The notes below the pieces were generated by a model. It did no database searches and was not told where the DNA came from. It was given only the letters and a program-made list of their open reading frames with translations. Both the position numbers and the translations under genes were made by a program. A stretch of 64,000 bases of DNA from Sediminibacterium soli (GTDB taxonomy: Bacteria > Bacteroidota > Bacteroidia > Chitinophagales > Chitinophagaceae). This document shows positions 16,651-25,681 of this stretch, piece by piece (position 1 is the stretch's first letter; every line of letters starts with the position of its first letter). The stretch covers positions 558,001 to 622,000 of the forward strand of contig NZ_JAACJR010000006.1 in NCBI RefSeq assembly GCF_009939225.1. Direction: 5' to 3'.

Positions 16651-17955
16651 ATGGAACCTGTCAGACATATCGTATTACTCGGCGCGGGCAAGTCTGCCAC
16701 GGTGCTGATCGAATTCCTGAAAGATATTGCCACCAGGCGTAAATGGAAAGTGACGGTGGCGGACAAAGATATCTCGGTCATAGAAAAGAAGATCGGGCAG
16801 CATTCCCATATCCGGCCGTTGGCGCTGGCGATAGACAAGGAATTACAGCGGCATGCGCTGATCGAATCAGCCGACCTGGTGATTTCATTGCTGCCGCCGG
16901 CCCTGCATTTTTTGGTGGCCCAGGACTGTGTATTGTTTCGCAAACACCTGCTTACGGCTTCGTATGTAGACAACGATATGGCCGGCCTGGCCAAGGAGAT
17001 CAACAAGCTGGATGTACTGTTCCTCTGCGAGATGGGGCTCGATCCCGGTATCGACCATATGAGCGCGATGCAGATGGTTGACCGCATACGTAATGCGGGT
17101 GGCCGTATACAGTCATTTGTTTCGCATTGCGGCGGCCTGGTGGCCCCGGAGAGCGATGACAATCCCTGGCATTACAAGATCAGCTGGAACCCCAAAAGCG
17201 TGGTGCTGGCCGGAAAAGCAGGCGCCACTTTCCGCGAACAGGGCGCCACCAAGACCGTAAAATACGAGCAACTGTTTAAGAACTGCCAGACGGTAACAGT
17301 GCAGGATGTGGACACGTTTACCTACTATCCCAACCGCGACTCACTCACTTATATCAGCGCTTACGGTTTGCAGGAAGTGCAGACATTTATCCGCACCACG
17401 CTGCGCCATCCCGATTTCTGCAAGGCATGGCAACTGGCGGTGGACCTGGGACTGACGGATGAAAAAAATACCATCGAAACAGACAGCATGTCTATCGGCG
17501 CATTTATCAAAGCACATTTTGACCGGAAAAAAATATCCACCGATATCCACGACGCGGTATTGAAAGCACAGTTTGATTTTATCGGTCTGAACGACGAAAC
17601 GCTGATCAACAAAGGCCAGTCCTGTTCGGCCGATATCTGGCAATGGATACTTGAAAAGAAACTGGCGCTGGCCCCTGCCGATAAAGATATGATCGTGATG
17701 CTGCACGAACTGGAATACGAGATCGACGGAAAAAAACAGTCGCTCAAAAGCGAACTCGTTGTCAAAGGCCAGGACAGCCTGCATACGGCCATGGCGCGTA
17801 CCGTAGGGCTTCCCCTGGGCATTGCCGCGGTATTGGTACTGGATGAAAAGATCAAACAAACGGGTTTGCACACACCCACCGTTCCGGGTATTTACGAACC
17901 GGTGCTTGCCGAACTGGTAAAGCATGGGATCGCGTTCAGGGAAATAGAGCCTTAG
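16651..17955 (+). CDS. Saccharopine dehydrogenase family protein (LYS9-like saccharopine reductase)
   Basis: 434 residues. Rossmann motif GAGKSATVLIEFL at residue 11, the linker CEMGLDPGIDHMSAM typical of the glutamate-forming saccharopine dehydrogenase, and a C-terminal catalytic domain with FVSHCGGLVAPESDDNPW. It would interconvert saccharopine with glutamate and aminoadipate semialdehyde, most likely in lysine breakdown. No lysine-ketoglutarate reductase neighbour is present, so the direction of the pathway is inferred from the family. Confidence 0.9.
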   Translation: MEPVRHIVLLGAGKSATVLIEFLKDIATRRKWKVTVADKDISVIEKKIGQHSHIRPLALAIDKELQRHALIESADLVISLLPPALHFLVAQDCVLFRKHLLTASYVDNDMAGLAKEINKLDVLFLCEMGLDPGIDHMSAMQMVDRIRNAGGRIQSFVSHCGGLVAPESDDNPWHYKISWNPKSVVLAGKAGATFREQGATKTVKYEQLFKNCQTVTVQDVDTFTYYPNRDSLTYISAYGLQEVQTFIRTTLRHPDFCKAWQLAVDLGLTDEKNTIETDSMSIGAFIKAHFDRKKISTDIHDAVLKAQFDFIGLNDETLINKGQSCSADIWQWILEKKLALAPADKDMIVMLHELEYEIDGKKQSLKSELVVKGQDSLHTAMARTVGLPLGIAAVLVLDEKIKQTGLHTPTVPGIYEPVLAELVKHGIAFREIEP

Positions 17956-17966
17956 GGATAATTGTT

Positions 17967-17992
17967 GGATTGCCGATTGGCGATTGCCGATT
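17967..17992. repeat. Short word repeat between convergent genes
   Basis: Degenerate 7-base words (GATTGCC, GATTGGC, GATTGCC, GATT) in tandem between the saccharopine dehydrogenase gene and rnr. Only one arm is evident. It resembles the word structure of the larger intergenic hairpins. Confidence 0.4.
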
Positions 17993-18012
17993 TTTTTGAT
18001 TGAATATCTGGT

Positions 18013-20052
18013 TCAGTTTTTCTTTTTCTTCTTTTCCTTTTTTGGTTTTGTCTGCCGGGATTGTTTGGGGGCCGCGGTGTCTTCCGTTTTTCCCTGCAGC
18101 ACCCATTCGTAGTCGAGCTGTCTTTTGTCGAGGTTGGCGGCCACCACCCGGATGGTCACTTTGTCGCCCATGCGGAATGTGCGGCCGCTTCTTCTGCCCA
18201 CCAGACTGTAATCGGATTCTACGAGACGAAAATCGTCGTAATCGGAAAGACTGATCACGTTAACCAGTCCCTCGCATTTGTGTGCCACCGTTTCCACCCA
18301 GAAACCGAAACTGGCCACGCCGCTGATCACGCCATCGAATATTTCGCCGATATGACCCTGCAGAAACTCCACCTGTTTGTATTTGTTGCCGGCGCGTTCG
18401 CATTCCATGGCAGCGCGCTCGCGTTCGCTGCTGTGTTTGCATTTCTCCTCCATTTTTTTGTCGATAACGGTATGTCCGTCCAGCATCGATTGCAATACAC
18501 GGTGTACCAGCACATCGGGATAGCGGCGTATGGGAGAGGTAAAATGGCAATAATATTCAAATGCAAGTCCGTAGTGGCCAATATTCTCTGTGGTATAAAT
18601 GGCTTTGGCCATGGTGCGTATGCCCAGCTGTTCCAGCACCTGCTGTTCGGGCCGGCCCTCAACGGCAGTAAGCAGTTCGTTAAAACTGCGTGCAATGGTT
18701 TCGGGCGAGCTGGTATCGAACTGGTGCCCGTGTTTTTTGGCGAATACCACAAAAGGCGCCAGTTTTTCCTCATCGGGCTGGTCGTGTACCCGGTACGGGA
18801 AGGGGATCGGTTTTTTGGCGGTCTTGTCCTTGGCCACATGCTCGGCAACCGTTCGATTTGCCAGCAGCATAAACTCTTCGATCAGCTGGTGCGATTCCTT
18901 GCTTTCCTTTACAACGATGCCGATGGGTTTGCCTTTTTCATCCAGTTTAAAACGCACTTCCTGTGAAGAGAAATTGATGGCGCCCTTGCTGAAGCGGTTC
19001 CGGCGCAGGCGCTGGGCCAACCCATTCAGAAAGAGTATCTCCTCTGCATGCAGTCCCTCTCCCGATTCTATGATCTGCTGTACGTCTTCGTAGGTATACC
19101 GATGGTCCGAATGGATCACCGTTTTGCCAAGCCAGTATTGTTTGATATCGCCTTTTCCGTTCATGTGGAAAACAGCGGAGAAAGTGAATTTGTCTTCGTG
19201 CGGCCGCAGCGAGCAGAGCTCGTTGGAGATCTTCTCGGGCAGCATCGGGTTTACGCGATCGGGCAGGTAAACCGATGTGGCCCGTTTATACCCTTCCTTA
19301 TCCAGTTCGGTTTCGGGTTCCACATAATAGCTTACATCCGCTATGTGCACACCTATTTCGTACAGACCGTTTTTCAGTTCGCGTATGGAGATCGCATCGT
19401 CAAAATCCTTTGCGTCCACCGGGTCAATGGTAAAGGTGAGCATGTTACGGAAATCCTTTCGCCTGCCGATCTCCTGGTGCGAAAGCACTTCGGGCAGTCT
19501 TGCGGCTTCTTCCATCACGTCGTCGGGAAAAGAAAGCGGGAAGCCGGCTTCTGCCAGCAGTTCCTTCATCGCCGCATCGTTCTCGTCTTCCGGCTGCATG
19601 ATGCTTACCACGGTACCCACCGGTTTTTTATCCTCCCTCTCCCATTTTACCAGTCTTGCCACCACCCTGTCGCGGTTCTTCGCGCCATGCAGTTCTTCCA
19701 ACGGAATAAACAGATCGGGCATCGGTTTATCGGTATCGGGAACAAAAAAAGCAAAGTGTGCCGACAGCTGTATGGTTCCCACGAATTCGGTCTGTTTTCT
19801 CTCCACCACTTCTGTGATACGACCTTCTTTTTTGCCCGTTCGCATATTCTCCTTGACAAGTTTCACGCGAACGGTGTCGCCGTTGAGTGCATTTCCCATA
19901 TCGCTCTGCCGCACCAAAACATCGCTGGCTGAACCGGCCACAACTACATAACCGATGCCGGAGCGGGTTACTTCCAGTTTTCCTTTCAGTACATGCGACT
20001 GTACCGACCGGGTTTGTTTTTTTGCGGTATGCTTGGTTTTTTTTCTGCTCAT
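18013..20052 (-). CDS. rnr: Ribonuclease R
   Basis: 679 residues. N-terminal cold-shock RNA-binding domain (about 20-90), RNB catalytic domain with the Asp cluster DPVDAKDFDDAISI, and a C-terminal S1 domain (about 575-650) followed by a Lys-rich tail. It degrades structured RNA 3' to 5'. Slightly short for the family because the N-terminal helix-turn-helix of the enteric enzyme is missing, as is usual in Bacteroidota. Its ATG overlaps the lpxK stop (ATGA). Confidence 0.96.
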   Translation of the reverse strand: MSRKKTKHTAKKQTRSVQSHVLKGKLEVTRSGIGYVVVAGSASDVLVRQSDMGNALNGDTVRVKLVKENMRTGKKEGRITEVVERKQTEFVGTIQLSAHFAFFVPDTDKPMPDLFIPLEELHGAKNRDRVVARLVKWEREDKKPVGTVVSIMQPEDENDAAMKELLAEAGFPLSFPDDVMEEAARLPEVLSHQEIGRRKDFRNMLTFTIDPVDAKDFDDAISIRELKNGLYEIGVHIADVSYYVEPETELDKEGYKRATSVYLPDRVNPMLPEKISNELCSLRPHEDKFTFSAVFHMNGKGDIKQYWLGKTVIHSDHRYTYEDVQQIIESGEGLHAEEILFLNGLAQRLRRNRFSKGAINFSSQEVRFKLDEKGKPIGIVVKESKESHQLIEEFMLLANRTVAEHVAKDKTAKKPIPFPYRVHDQPDEEKLAPFVVFAKKHGHQFDTSSPETIARSFNELLTAVEGRPEQQVLEQLGIRTMAKAIYTTENIGHYGLAFEYYCHFTSPIRRYPDVLVHRVLQSMLDGHTVIDKKMEEKCKHSSERERAAMECERAGNKYKQVEFLQGHIGEIFDGVISGVASFGFWVETVAHKCEGLVNVISLSDYDDFRLVESDYSLVGRRSGRTFRMGDKVTIRVVAANLDKRQLDYEWVLQGKTEDTAAPKQSRQTKPKKEKKKKKN

Positions 20053-21134
20053 GGTCGTTGCATTAACGTGAAGTTCCAGATGAACCCGAATACAAGTTCG
20101 TTGAACTTATCTCCTTCATCAAATAAAAAATAGTGCCGGATGGGTAATACATATATGGGCAGGCTGGCCAGTTGATCCGAAAACTTCATCAGGCGCATGG
20201 CATCCTTTTCGGTGGTAAGGATGAGTTTTTGTTCTGCCTGTATTTCGCTGTACCGTTTGCGAACATCGTTTAGATCGTCGATGGAAAAGATATGGTGGTC
20301 CGAATAATCCTGCTGGTAATAGGTATGGGCTTTCTCGTGCAGGTATTCTTTCAGTGGTTTGGGGTTGGCGATACCGCATACCAGCAGCACTTCATCCTCG
20401 GTGGTCAGTTTACGCTCTGCCTGCCGGTCGTTGATATGATAGGGCGTTCCGTATTCGATGGTGGTAAAAAATACCCGCTGCGTAACTGTTGGGTTCAGGC
20501 TGCGGATGGTTTTCTGCTTGGCCTCGGCCGACAGGTCATACGGACATTTGGTAACAATGATCACCTGCGCTCTTTTGGCAGACGACCATTGATCGCGCAG
20601 GTCGCCGGTGGGTAAAAAAAAATCGTGCGGGTACAGGTTGCTGTACTCGGTAAGCAGGATATTGAACCCCGCTTTTACCATGCGGTGCTGGAATGCGTCG
20701 TCGAGGATGATGGCCTGCAGATCGGGCACATCCTGCAGCAGGTGTGGTATGCCTACGATGCGCTCTTCGCAAACGGCCACGGAAATATCGGGGTGCTTGG
20801 TATGAAACTGCATGGGTTCATCGCCGATATCCAGTGCCGTGGTATGCTGGCCGGCCAGCACATAGGCTTTTGTTTTGCGTTTGTACCCCCGGCTCAGGGT
20901 GGCCAGTCTGAAATGCGGTTTCAGCAGTTCGATCAGGTATTCCACCATCGGCGATTTACCGGTACCGCCCACGGCCAGGTTGCCTACACAGATAACGGGA
21001 AAATTAAAGGAGGCGGATTTGAGGTAGCGTTTATCGTACATCCAGTTCCGGACAAAAATGATACATCCGTAAATGATCGCCACAGGCAGTAACAGAACAC
21101 GGAAAGATTTGAGGAAGAGCGTGTTAAAATTCAT
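20049..21134 (-). CDS. lpxK: Tetraacyldisaccharide 4'-kinase
   Basis: 361 residues from the ATG at 21134, chosen because it precedes the N-terminal membrane helix (MNFNTLFLKSFRVLLLPVAI) and overlaps the previous gene by 11 bases; a longer frame starts at 21191. Walker A is NLAVGGTGKSP and the catalytic stretch ILDDAFQHR is intact. It phosphorylates the lipid A disaccharide at the inner membrane. Confidence 0.95.
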   Translation of the reverse strand: MNFNTLFLKSFRVLLLPVAIIYGCIIFVRNWMYDKRYLKSASFNFPVICVGNLAVGGTGKSPMVEYLIELLKPHFRLATLSRGYKRKTKAYVLAGQHTTALDIGDEPMQFHTKHPDISVAVCEERIVGIPHLLQDVPDLQAIILDDAFQHRMVKAGFNILLTEYSNLYPHDFFLPTGDLRDQWSSAKRAQVIIVTKCPYDLSAEAKQKTIRSLNPTVTQRVFFTTIEYGTPYHINDRQAERKLTTEDEVLLVCGIANPKPLKEYLHEKAHTYYQQDYSDHHIFSIDDLNDVRKRYSEIQAEQKLILTTEKDAMRLMKFSDQLASLPIYVLPIRHYFLFDEGDKFNELVFGFIWNFTLMQRP

Positions 21135-21693
21135 AAATCTGTTGCGGTGTGATGCAGTAGTGCAAAGGTACATCAAATTGATGGGTGTCACTGATCGCGT
21201 CTACCGGTTCAAAATACGAGAACCCGATCGTGGTAACGGTTTCGCTGCAACGTGCAAGGTACCTGTCGTAAAATCCTTTTCCATACCCCACGCGTTGCCC
21301 GTTCTTATCGCATACCAGCATGGGAACAAACGCCAGGTCAATCTCCAGGGGATCGACGGCCATGCCCGATCTGGGTTCTGTGATGCCCCATTCATTGGTT
21401 ACATAAACGGTGTCCTCATCTATCAGCAGCGCTTCCATGGTAGCTGTTCCGGGGTTGATTTTGGGATACACCGTCTGCAGACCCGGCACCATATGCCGCA
21501 GGTAGCCCGAAAACAAATGGGTGTTCGGCTCGGCTGTTGCAGGCATGGGCCAGTAGGTGAACAATACGCGTATATCGCTGTAATCCATCTGCTGAAAACG
21601 CAGCAGCAACAGGTCGTCGTACCGCAGCCTCTCGCGGTCGTGCACCTGCATGCGTTTATCCCGGTACTGTTTTCTGAGTTCCTGTTTGGTCAT
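21124..21693 (-). CDS. 5-formyltetrahydrofolate cyclo-ligase
   Basis: 189 residues. Basic N-terminus (MTKQELRKQYRDKR) for ATP phosphate binding and the signature GYGKGFYDRYL near residue 135. It converts 5-formyl-THF to methenyl-THF. Coupled to bioD by an ATGA overlap and to lpxK by an 11-base overlap. Confidence 0.94.
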   Translation of the reverse strand: MTKQELRKQYRDKRMQVHDRERLRYDDLLLLRFQQMDYSDIRVLFTYWPMPATAEPNTHLFSGYLRHMVPGLQTVYPKINPGTATMEALLIDEDTVYVTNEWGITEPRSGMAVDPLEIDLAFVPMLVCDKNGQRVGYGKGFYDRYLARCSETVTTIGFSYFEPVDAISDTHQFDVPLHYCITPQQIYEF

Positions 21694-22340
21694 GCAATAA
21701 CAGCTTGTAAGGTTCCGGAAAGTTTTGCGGCTTCCGCTGCAATCAACCCGCGGTCAAAACCGCTTAATTTCGGAATGCTGCCCAGCGAGGGATACCCGCT
21801 CCAGCCAACGATCTCCGCTTCGTACGAAAGATAGTCGTCGTTAAATATCCAGCCCGCCACATCCAGCTGCTGCGCGCGGCACCAGGCCGCGGTAAGCAGG
21901 GAATGATTGATACTGCCCAGATAATTCCTGCTTACGATCACCAGTCTTGCCTGCAGCGACCTGACCAGATCGGCAACAAATAAGGTATCGCTGAACGGCA
22001 CCAGCAATCCGCCCGCGCCTTCGATCACCAGTGGCCTGTCACCCGCCGCCTGCTGCAGGGCGGCTGCCTGCTGCAGGATCGTTCTTTCATCGATCGCAAT
22101 CCCGTCCATCCTGGCAGCGATATGCGGCGAAGCAGGGGTATGCAGCCGATATAGTTCATCGTGCACCACGGTAAACGGGTTAGAGACCAAGGCCCTTACC
22201 CTTTCCGCATCGGTTCCCTCGGCAAAACCGGCCTGTACGGGTTTCCAGTAATCTGCCTGCAAGGCCTCTGTAACGATGGCGGAGACCACTGTTTTACCTA
22301 CATCGGTACCGATACCTGTTATAAAAATGGATTGTTTGAT
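21690..22340 (-). CDS. bioD: Dethiobiotin synthetase, apparent non-canonical start
   Basis: About 216 residues. P-loop FITGIGTDVGKT begins within 5 residues of the expected N-terminus, and later motifs KPVQAG and EGAGGLLVPF fit ATP-dependent closure of the ureido ring in biotin synthesis. No ATG, GTG or TTG exists in frame between 22340 and the long upstream GTG/TTG codons inside rsmD (22478 and 22469). The given start is an ATC codon placed by family length. The alternative is a long N-terminal extension of 46 residues with no recognisable features. No other bio gene is adjacent. Confidence 0.85.
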   Translation of the reverse strand: MKQSIFITGIGTDVGKTVVSAIVTEALQADYWKPVQAGFAEGTDAERVRALVSNPFTVVHDELYRLHTPASPHIAARMDGIAIDERTILQQAAALQQAAGDRPLVIEGAGGLLVPFSDTLFVADLVRSLQARLVIVSRNYLGSINHSLLTAAWCRAQQLDVAGWIFNDDYLSYEAEIVGWSGYPSLGSIPKLSGFDRGLIAAEAAKLSGTLQAVIA

Positions 22341-22356
22341 GGCAGGTGGTTTGGGG

Positions 22357-22905
22357 TTATTGGTTTGCCGGCCGGGTGAAGAAAGAGAACAGGGTGCTGC
22401 CGTAATTACGGGTAAAACCGAAGCCTTCGAATGTTTCGTACCGGTTGCGCGGCGTATGTTCCAGCACAAAAAAACCACCCTTGCGGATCATCTGTCTGGC
22501 AACGATGATCTTTGGCAGTTCGTCTATCGTGCCCAGTGCATACGGCGGACCTGCAAAAATAAAATTAAACTCCTCCGCGCTGCTGTTGAGATAGGCGAAT
22601 ACATCCATTTTGAGCAACCGGCAGTTTTCTGCACCCAGCGCGTCGATGTTCTTTTTGATGAACGCATGCATGGCATTGTCTTTTTCCACAATGGTCAGGT
22701 CTGCGGCTCCGCGCGAGGCCAGTTCATAACTGATGGCACCTGTTCCGCCAAACAGATCGAGGGTTTTGACACCGGTGAAATCGATACGGTTCTGCAGTAT
22801 ATTGAACAGTCCTTCTTTGGCAATATCGGTTGTGGGTCTTGTGTAGGGCATATTTGCCGGCGGCTGTATCCTTCTCCCACCCCATTTTCCTGAAATGATC
22901 CTCAT
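22357..22905 (-). CDS. rsmD: RsmD-type 16S rRNA (guanine-966 N2) methyltransferase
   Basis: 182 residues. SAM-binding motif LDLFGGTGAISYELASRG and N-terminus MRIISGKWGGRRI are those of RsmD. The catalytic motif, normally (D/N)PPY, reads GPPY here (FIFAGPPYAL). It overlaps DUF3822 by ATGA. Modifies the small ribosomal subunit. Confidence 0.92.
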   Translation of the reverse strand: MRIISGKWGGRRIQPPANMPYTRPTTDIAKEGLFNILQNRIDFTGVKTLDLFGGTGAISYELASRGAADLTIVEKDNAMHAFIKKNIDALGAENCRLLKMDVFAYLNSSAEEFNFIFAGPPYALGTIDELPKIIVARQMIRKGGFFVLEHTPRNRYETFEGFGFTRNYGSTLFSFFTRPANQ

Positions 22906-23729
22906 ATGGCCAGGTTAATCAGGGGCGTGAAATAATACGAAGGGTATTCCGTTAAACCGGCCAGCAGCGAGCCGGGGTCTGTTGCCGGTACCTGGCAACT
23001 GATCTCTCCAAACAATTTACCCAGCCGGGTTGCATTCAGGAAACCTTCTTCCATCCTGCCGGTAATTTCGAGATAGGCGCTGTTCTTCGGCACCGGAAAC
23101 TGCTGCAATACGCTTATGAGGTAGTACAGTATGTCTTCTGCCGTTCTGTAGGAAAAATGCCTGATCAGCAGCAGGCGGCCATCCCTGATCAGCGAAAGCA
23201 CGCACACATCGCGGTATACCTGCAGGTGCAGGAGATGCGCAGGCAGGTCCGTTCTTGCCAGCAGTTTGTTCAGGATACCCGAATACACATGCCGCGGTTT
23301 GTACAGCACGTATTGCCTGCCCACCAGATCGTGCAGGTTCCTGTCTATATGGTAGGCCGTTACCTGCTCTCCGTTGGCCAGCGCATCGTGCATGGTATCG
23401 TGGTGATAGCGTTCGCCGAATACCAGCGCCAGGTAGTCAGCTGCCGCCGCAGGATCGAATTTCTGCGCGGGCACCACCAGCGCTTCTTCGGAAAGATAAT
23501 AGCAGGTCACCTCCCGGTAATTACGATTGAGTATGCGGGATCCGGCAAGCAATTCCCCGAAAGTTTTTTCCCATTCCTCCTCTGTCGAAAACAATTCGAG
23601 TCCCGACAGAGCGCCGTTTTCGGTGCATACGCAGGCTACTTCGGAAGGACAGAACTCAAGCAACAGCCTGGCATCCTGCGAAGCCTCCATGGCCGGTTCA
23701 TTATAATATCCTGCAAGCTTTTTTATCAT
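22902..23729 (-). CDS. DUF3822 family protein
   Basis: 275 residues from the ATG at 23729; the longer frame would reach over the divergent promoter region. The N-terminal half lacks known motifs; the middle (YRDVCVLSLIRDGRLLLIRHFSYRTAEDILYYLI) resembles the actin-like fold reported for this Bacteroidota family. It heads the rsmD-bioD-fau-lpxK-rnr operon, but its function is not known. Confidence 0.85.
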   Translation of the reverse strand: MIKKLAGYYNEPAMEASQDARLLLEFCPSEVACVCTENGALSGLELFSTEEEWEKTFGELLAGSRILNRNYREVTCYYLSEEALVVPAQKFDPAAAADYLALVFGERYHHDTMHDALANGEQVTAYHIDRNLHDLVGRQYVLYKPRHVYSGILNKLLARTDLPAHLLHLQVYRDVCVLSLIRDGRLLLIRHFSYRTAEDILYYLISVLQQFPVPKNSAYLEITGRMEEGFLNATRLGKLFGEISCQVPATDPGSLLAGLTEYPSYYFTPLINLAI

Positions 23730-23861
23730 GTGGGTGATTACAACTGCAATGATAAAAAAGTTTGTTGTATGAATGCCCGTTTCCCGCGTCTGTTTTACCA
23801 GATCTTTCAGCGCCGCGGGTGGTTGCGGACAGACCGATAAACCCATTAGCTTTGCGCCCGA

Positions 23862-25220
23862 ATGGCAACCGCTTCCAAAGAGATCAATTTACGGGTATCG
23901 ATCAGTAACAGACAGATACTGTCTATCGCCCTGCCCATTACTGCGGCGATCATCGTGCCGCAGGTGAATTTTATCATCAACAATATTTTCCTGGGCGGTC
24001 TCGGGCAGAAATCGCTTGCCCTGGCGGGTATTACGGGTGTGTACTACCTGGTGTTTGCGGTGGCAGGTCACGGACTGAACAATGGACTGCAGGCGCTGAT
24101 CTCGCGGCGTGCCGGCGAAAACCGGATTGCCGATATCGGTAACCTGTTTGCACAGGGCGTACGCATTGCGCTGGTATTTGCGGTGATCGGCATTGCCATC
24201 ACCTGGTTTGTTGCACCCTATGTGCTGCGCTGGTCGCTGCACGATGCCGAGAGCGTGCGTGTTTGCGTGAATTTTCTCAATATCCGCATACTCGGGCTGC
24301 CGTTCCTGTATGTGTACCAGATGCGCAACGCATTGCTGGTGGGCACCAACCAGAGCAAGTACCTGATCATCGGCACCGCCACCGAAGGCATTGTCAATAT
24401 CTTTTTTGATTATGCGCTGATCTACGGCAAATTCGGGATGCCCGCGCTGGGTTTTGAAGGCGCCGCCTATGCCTCGATCATTGCCGAGTTCTCGGGACTG
24501 GTCGTGATCTACTGGGTCATCAGGTATTACGGCATCACCCGGCAGCTGCAGCTGTTCCGCAACTGGAAGTACGATATCGGCAATATCAGGCTTATCCTGC
24601 AGCAGTCTTATCCGCTGATACTGCAGCATGTGATCAGCGTAGGCAGCTGGGAGTTTTTTTACATCCTGATAGAACACCATGGAGAAAGAGACCTGGCTAT
24701 TTCGAACGCGATGCGCAATATCTTCGGATTCTTTGGCTGTTTTACCTGGGCATTTGCCGCAACGGCGAACACCATGGTGAGCAATGTGATCGGGCAGCAG
24801 CTGCAATCGCAGGTAAAAAAACTGATCTACCGTATCATGTACTGGAGCATGGGGTTTGCACTGGCGGTGTTCCTGTTCCTGAACGCATTTCCGCATATTT
24901 TTTTATCGATCTACGGACAGGGCGATGCCTTTATTCAGGCAGCCATACCGGTAACCAGGGTGGTGTCTTCTGCGCTGGTACTGATGTCGGTCTCTGTTGT
25001 GTGGATGAATGCGGTAACCGGCACGGGCAATTCCAAGATCAACCTGTTCTCCGAGATCGCGGCAATCAGTTTTTACTGTGCCTATGTATATACCGTGCTC
25101 GAAGTGATGCATATGCCCATCACCTGGGGCTGGGCAAGCGAATGGATTTACTGGATGACGATACTGATTCCCTCCTTCTTTTACATCAGTTCCAACCGCT
25201 GGAAAACAAAAACGATCTGA
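23862..25220 (+). CDS. MATE family efflux transporter
   Basis: 452 residues, 12 hydrophobic segments in two similar halves. N-terminal motif ILSIALPITAAIIVPQVN and FLGGLGQKSLALAGI are typical. It exports organic cations or drugs with Na+ or H+ in the inner membrane. Divergent from the DUF3822 operon with 132 bases between the starts. Confidence 0.93.
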   Translation: MATASKEINLRVSISNRQILSIALPITAAIIVPQVNFIINNIFLGGLGQKSLALAGITGVYYLVFAVAGHGLNNGLQALISRRAGENRIADIGNLFAQGVRIALVFAVIGIAITWFVAPYVLRWSLHDAESVRVCVNFLNIRILGLPFLYVYQMRNALLVGTNQSKYLIIGTATEGIVNIFFDYALIYGKFGMPALGFEGAAYASIIAEFSGLVVIYWVIRYYGITRQLQLFRNWKYDIGNIRLILQQSYPLILQHVISVGSWEFFYILIEHHGERDLAISNAMRNIFGFFGCFTWAFAATANTMVSNVIGQQLQSQVKKLIYRIMYWSMGFALAVFLFLNAFPHIFLSIYGQGDAFIQAAIPVTRVVSSALVLMSVSVVWMNAVTGTGNSKINLFSEIAAISFYCAYVYTVLEVMHMPITWGWASEWIYWMTILIPSFFYISSNRWKTKTI

Positions 25221-25301
25221 TCTCCCGAATGGCTTCGGGAAGCTGCGATACCATTCCATACTGGTTAAGACGCACTGTAAAATGCCGCGGCTCAGCGCGC
25301 G

Positions 25302-25562
25302 TCAGGCGTTTTTCAGCGAAGCCACCAGGCCGATGTATTGCTGCATGGCGCTTTCCCTGCCCGTGCCTTTGAGCTTAGCCCAGGCTTCGTGTTTGAACTT
25401 TGCCACGAAATCGAAAGGATTGGAAGGAGCATCGGCAGGATTATCGCCTTCCGTGGCCTGTTTGTAAAGCGAATAAAGCTTCAGCAACGTTTCGTTATCC
25501 GGTTTTTCGGAAAGCAGTTTACTGCCGGCAACGGCCTGTTCAAATTGTTGGGAAAGATCCAT
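25302..25562 (-). CDS. Acyl-CoA-binding protein
   Basis: 86 residues, the standard four-helix ACBP length. Conserved positions are visible: LLKLYSLYKQATEGDN and FDFVAKFKHEAWAKLKGT. It binds long-chain acyl-CoA in the cytosol. It is followed by no clear terminator before the convergent MATE gene. Confidence 0.93.
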   Translation of the reverse strand: MDLSQQFEQAVAGSKLLSEKPDNETLLKLYSLYKQATEGDNPADAPSNPFDFVAKFKHEAWAKLKGTGRESAMQQYIGLVASLKNA

Positions 25563-25569
25563 GGAGGTA

Positions 25570-25671
25570 ATTTTGAAATTTTGGAATTGGGGAATTTTGG
25601 ATTGAACGGAAAATTAGGGCAATCCTGCCTGCCGGCAGGATTTAAAATTTCCCAATTTCAAAATTCCAAAC
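25570..25671. repeat. Imperfect inverted repeat, family A copy 2
   Basis: Arms at about 25570-25603 and 25640-25671 use the same words as the 15699-15790 element (TTTTGGAATTGGGGAATTTT and its inverse). The centre holds a perfect 8-bp stem, ATCCTGCC / GGCAGGAT (25622-25641). Confidence 0.7.
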
Positions 25672-25681
25672 TGTTGCTGTT

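Noticed and set aside
19048..19932. 294-codon plus-strand ORF opposite rnr
   Set aside because: Antisense shadow; Phe/His-rich composition and no recognisable domain.
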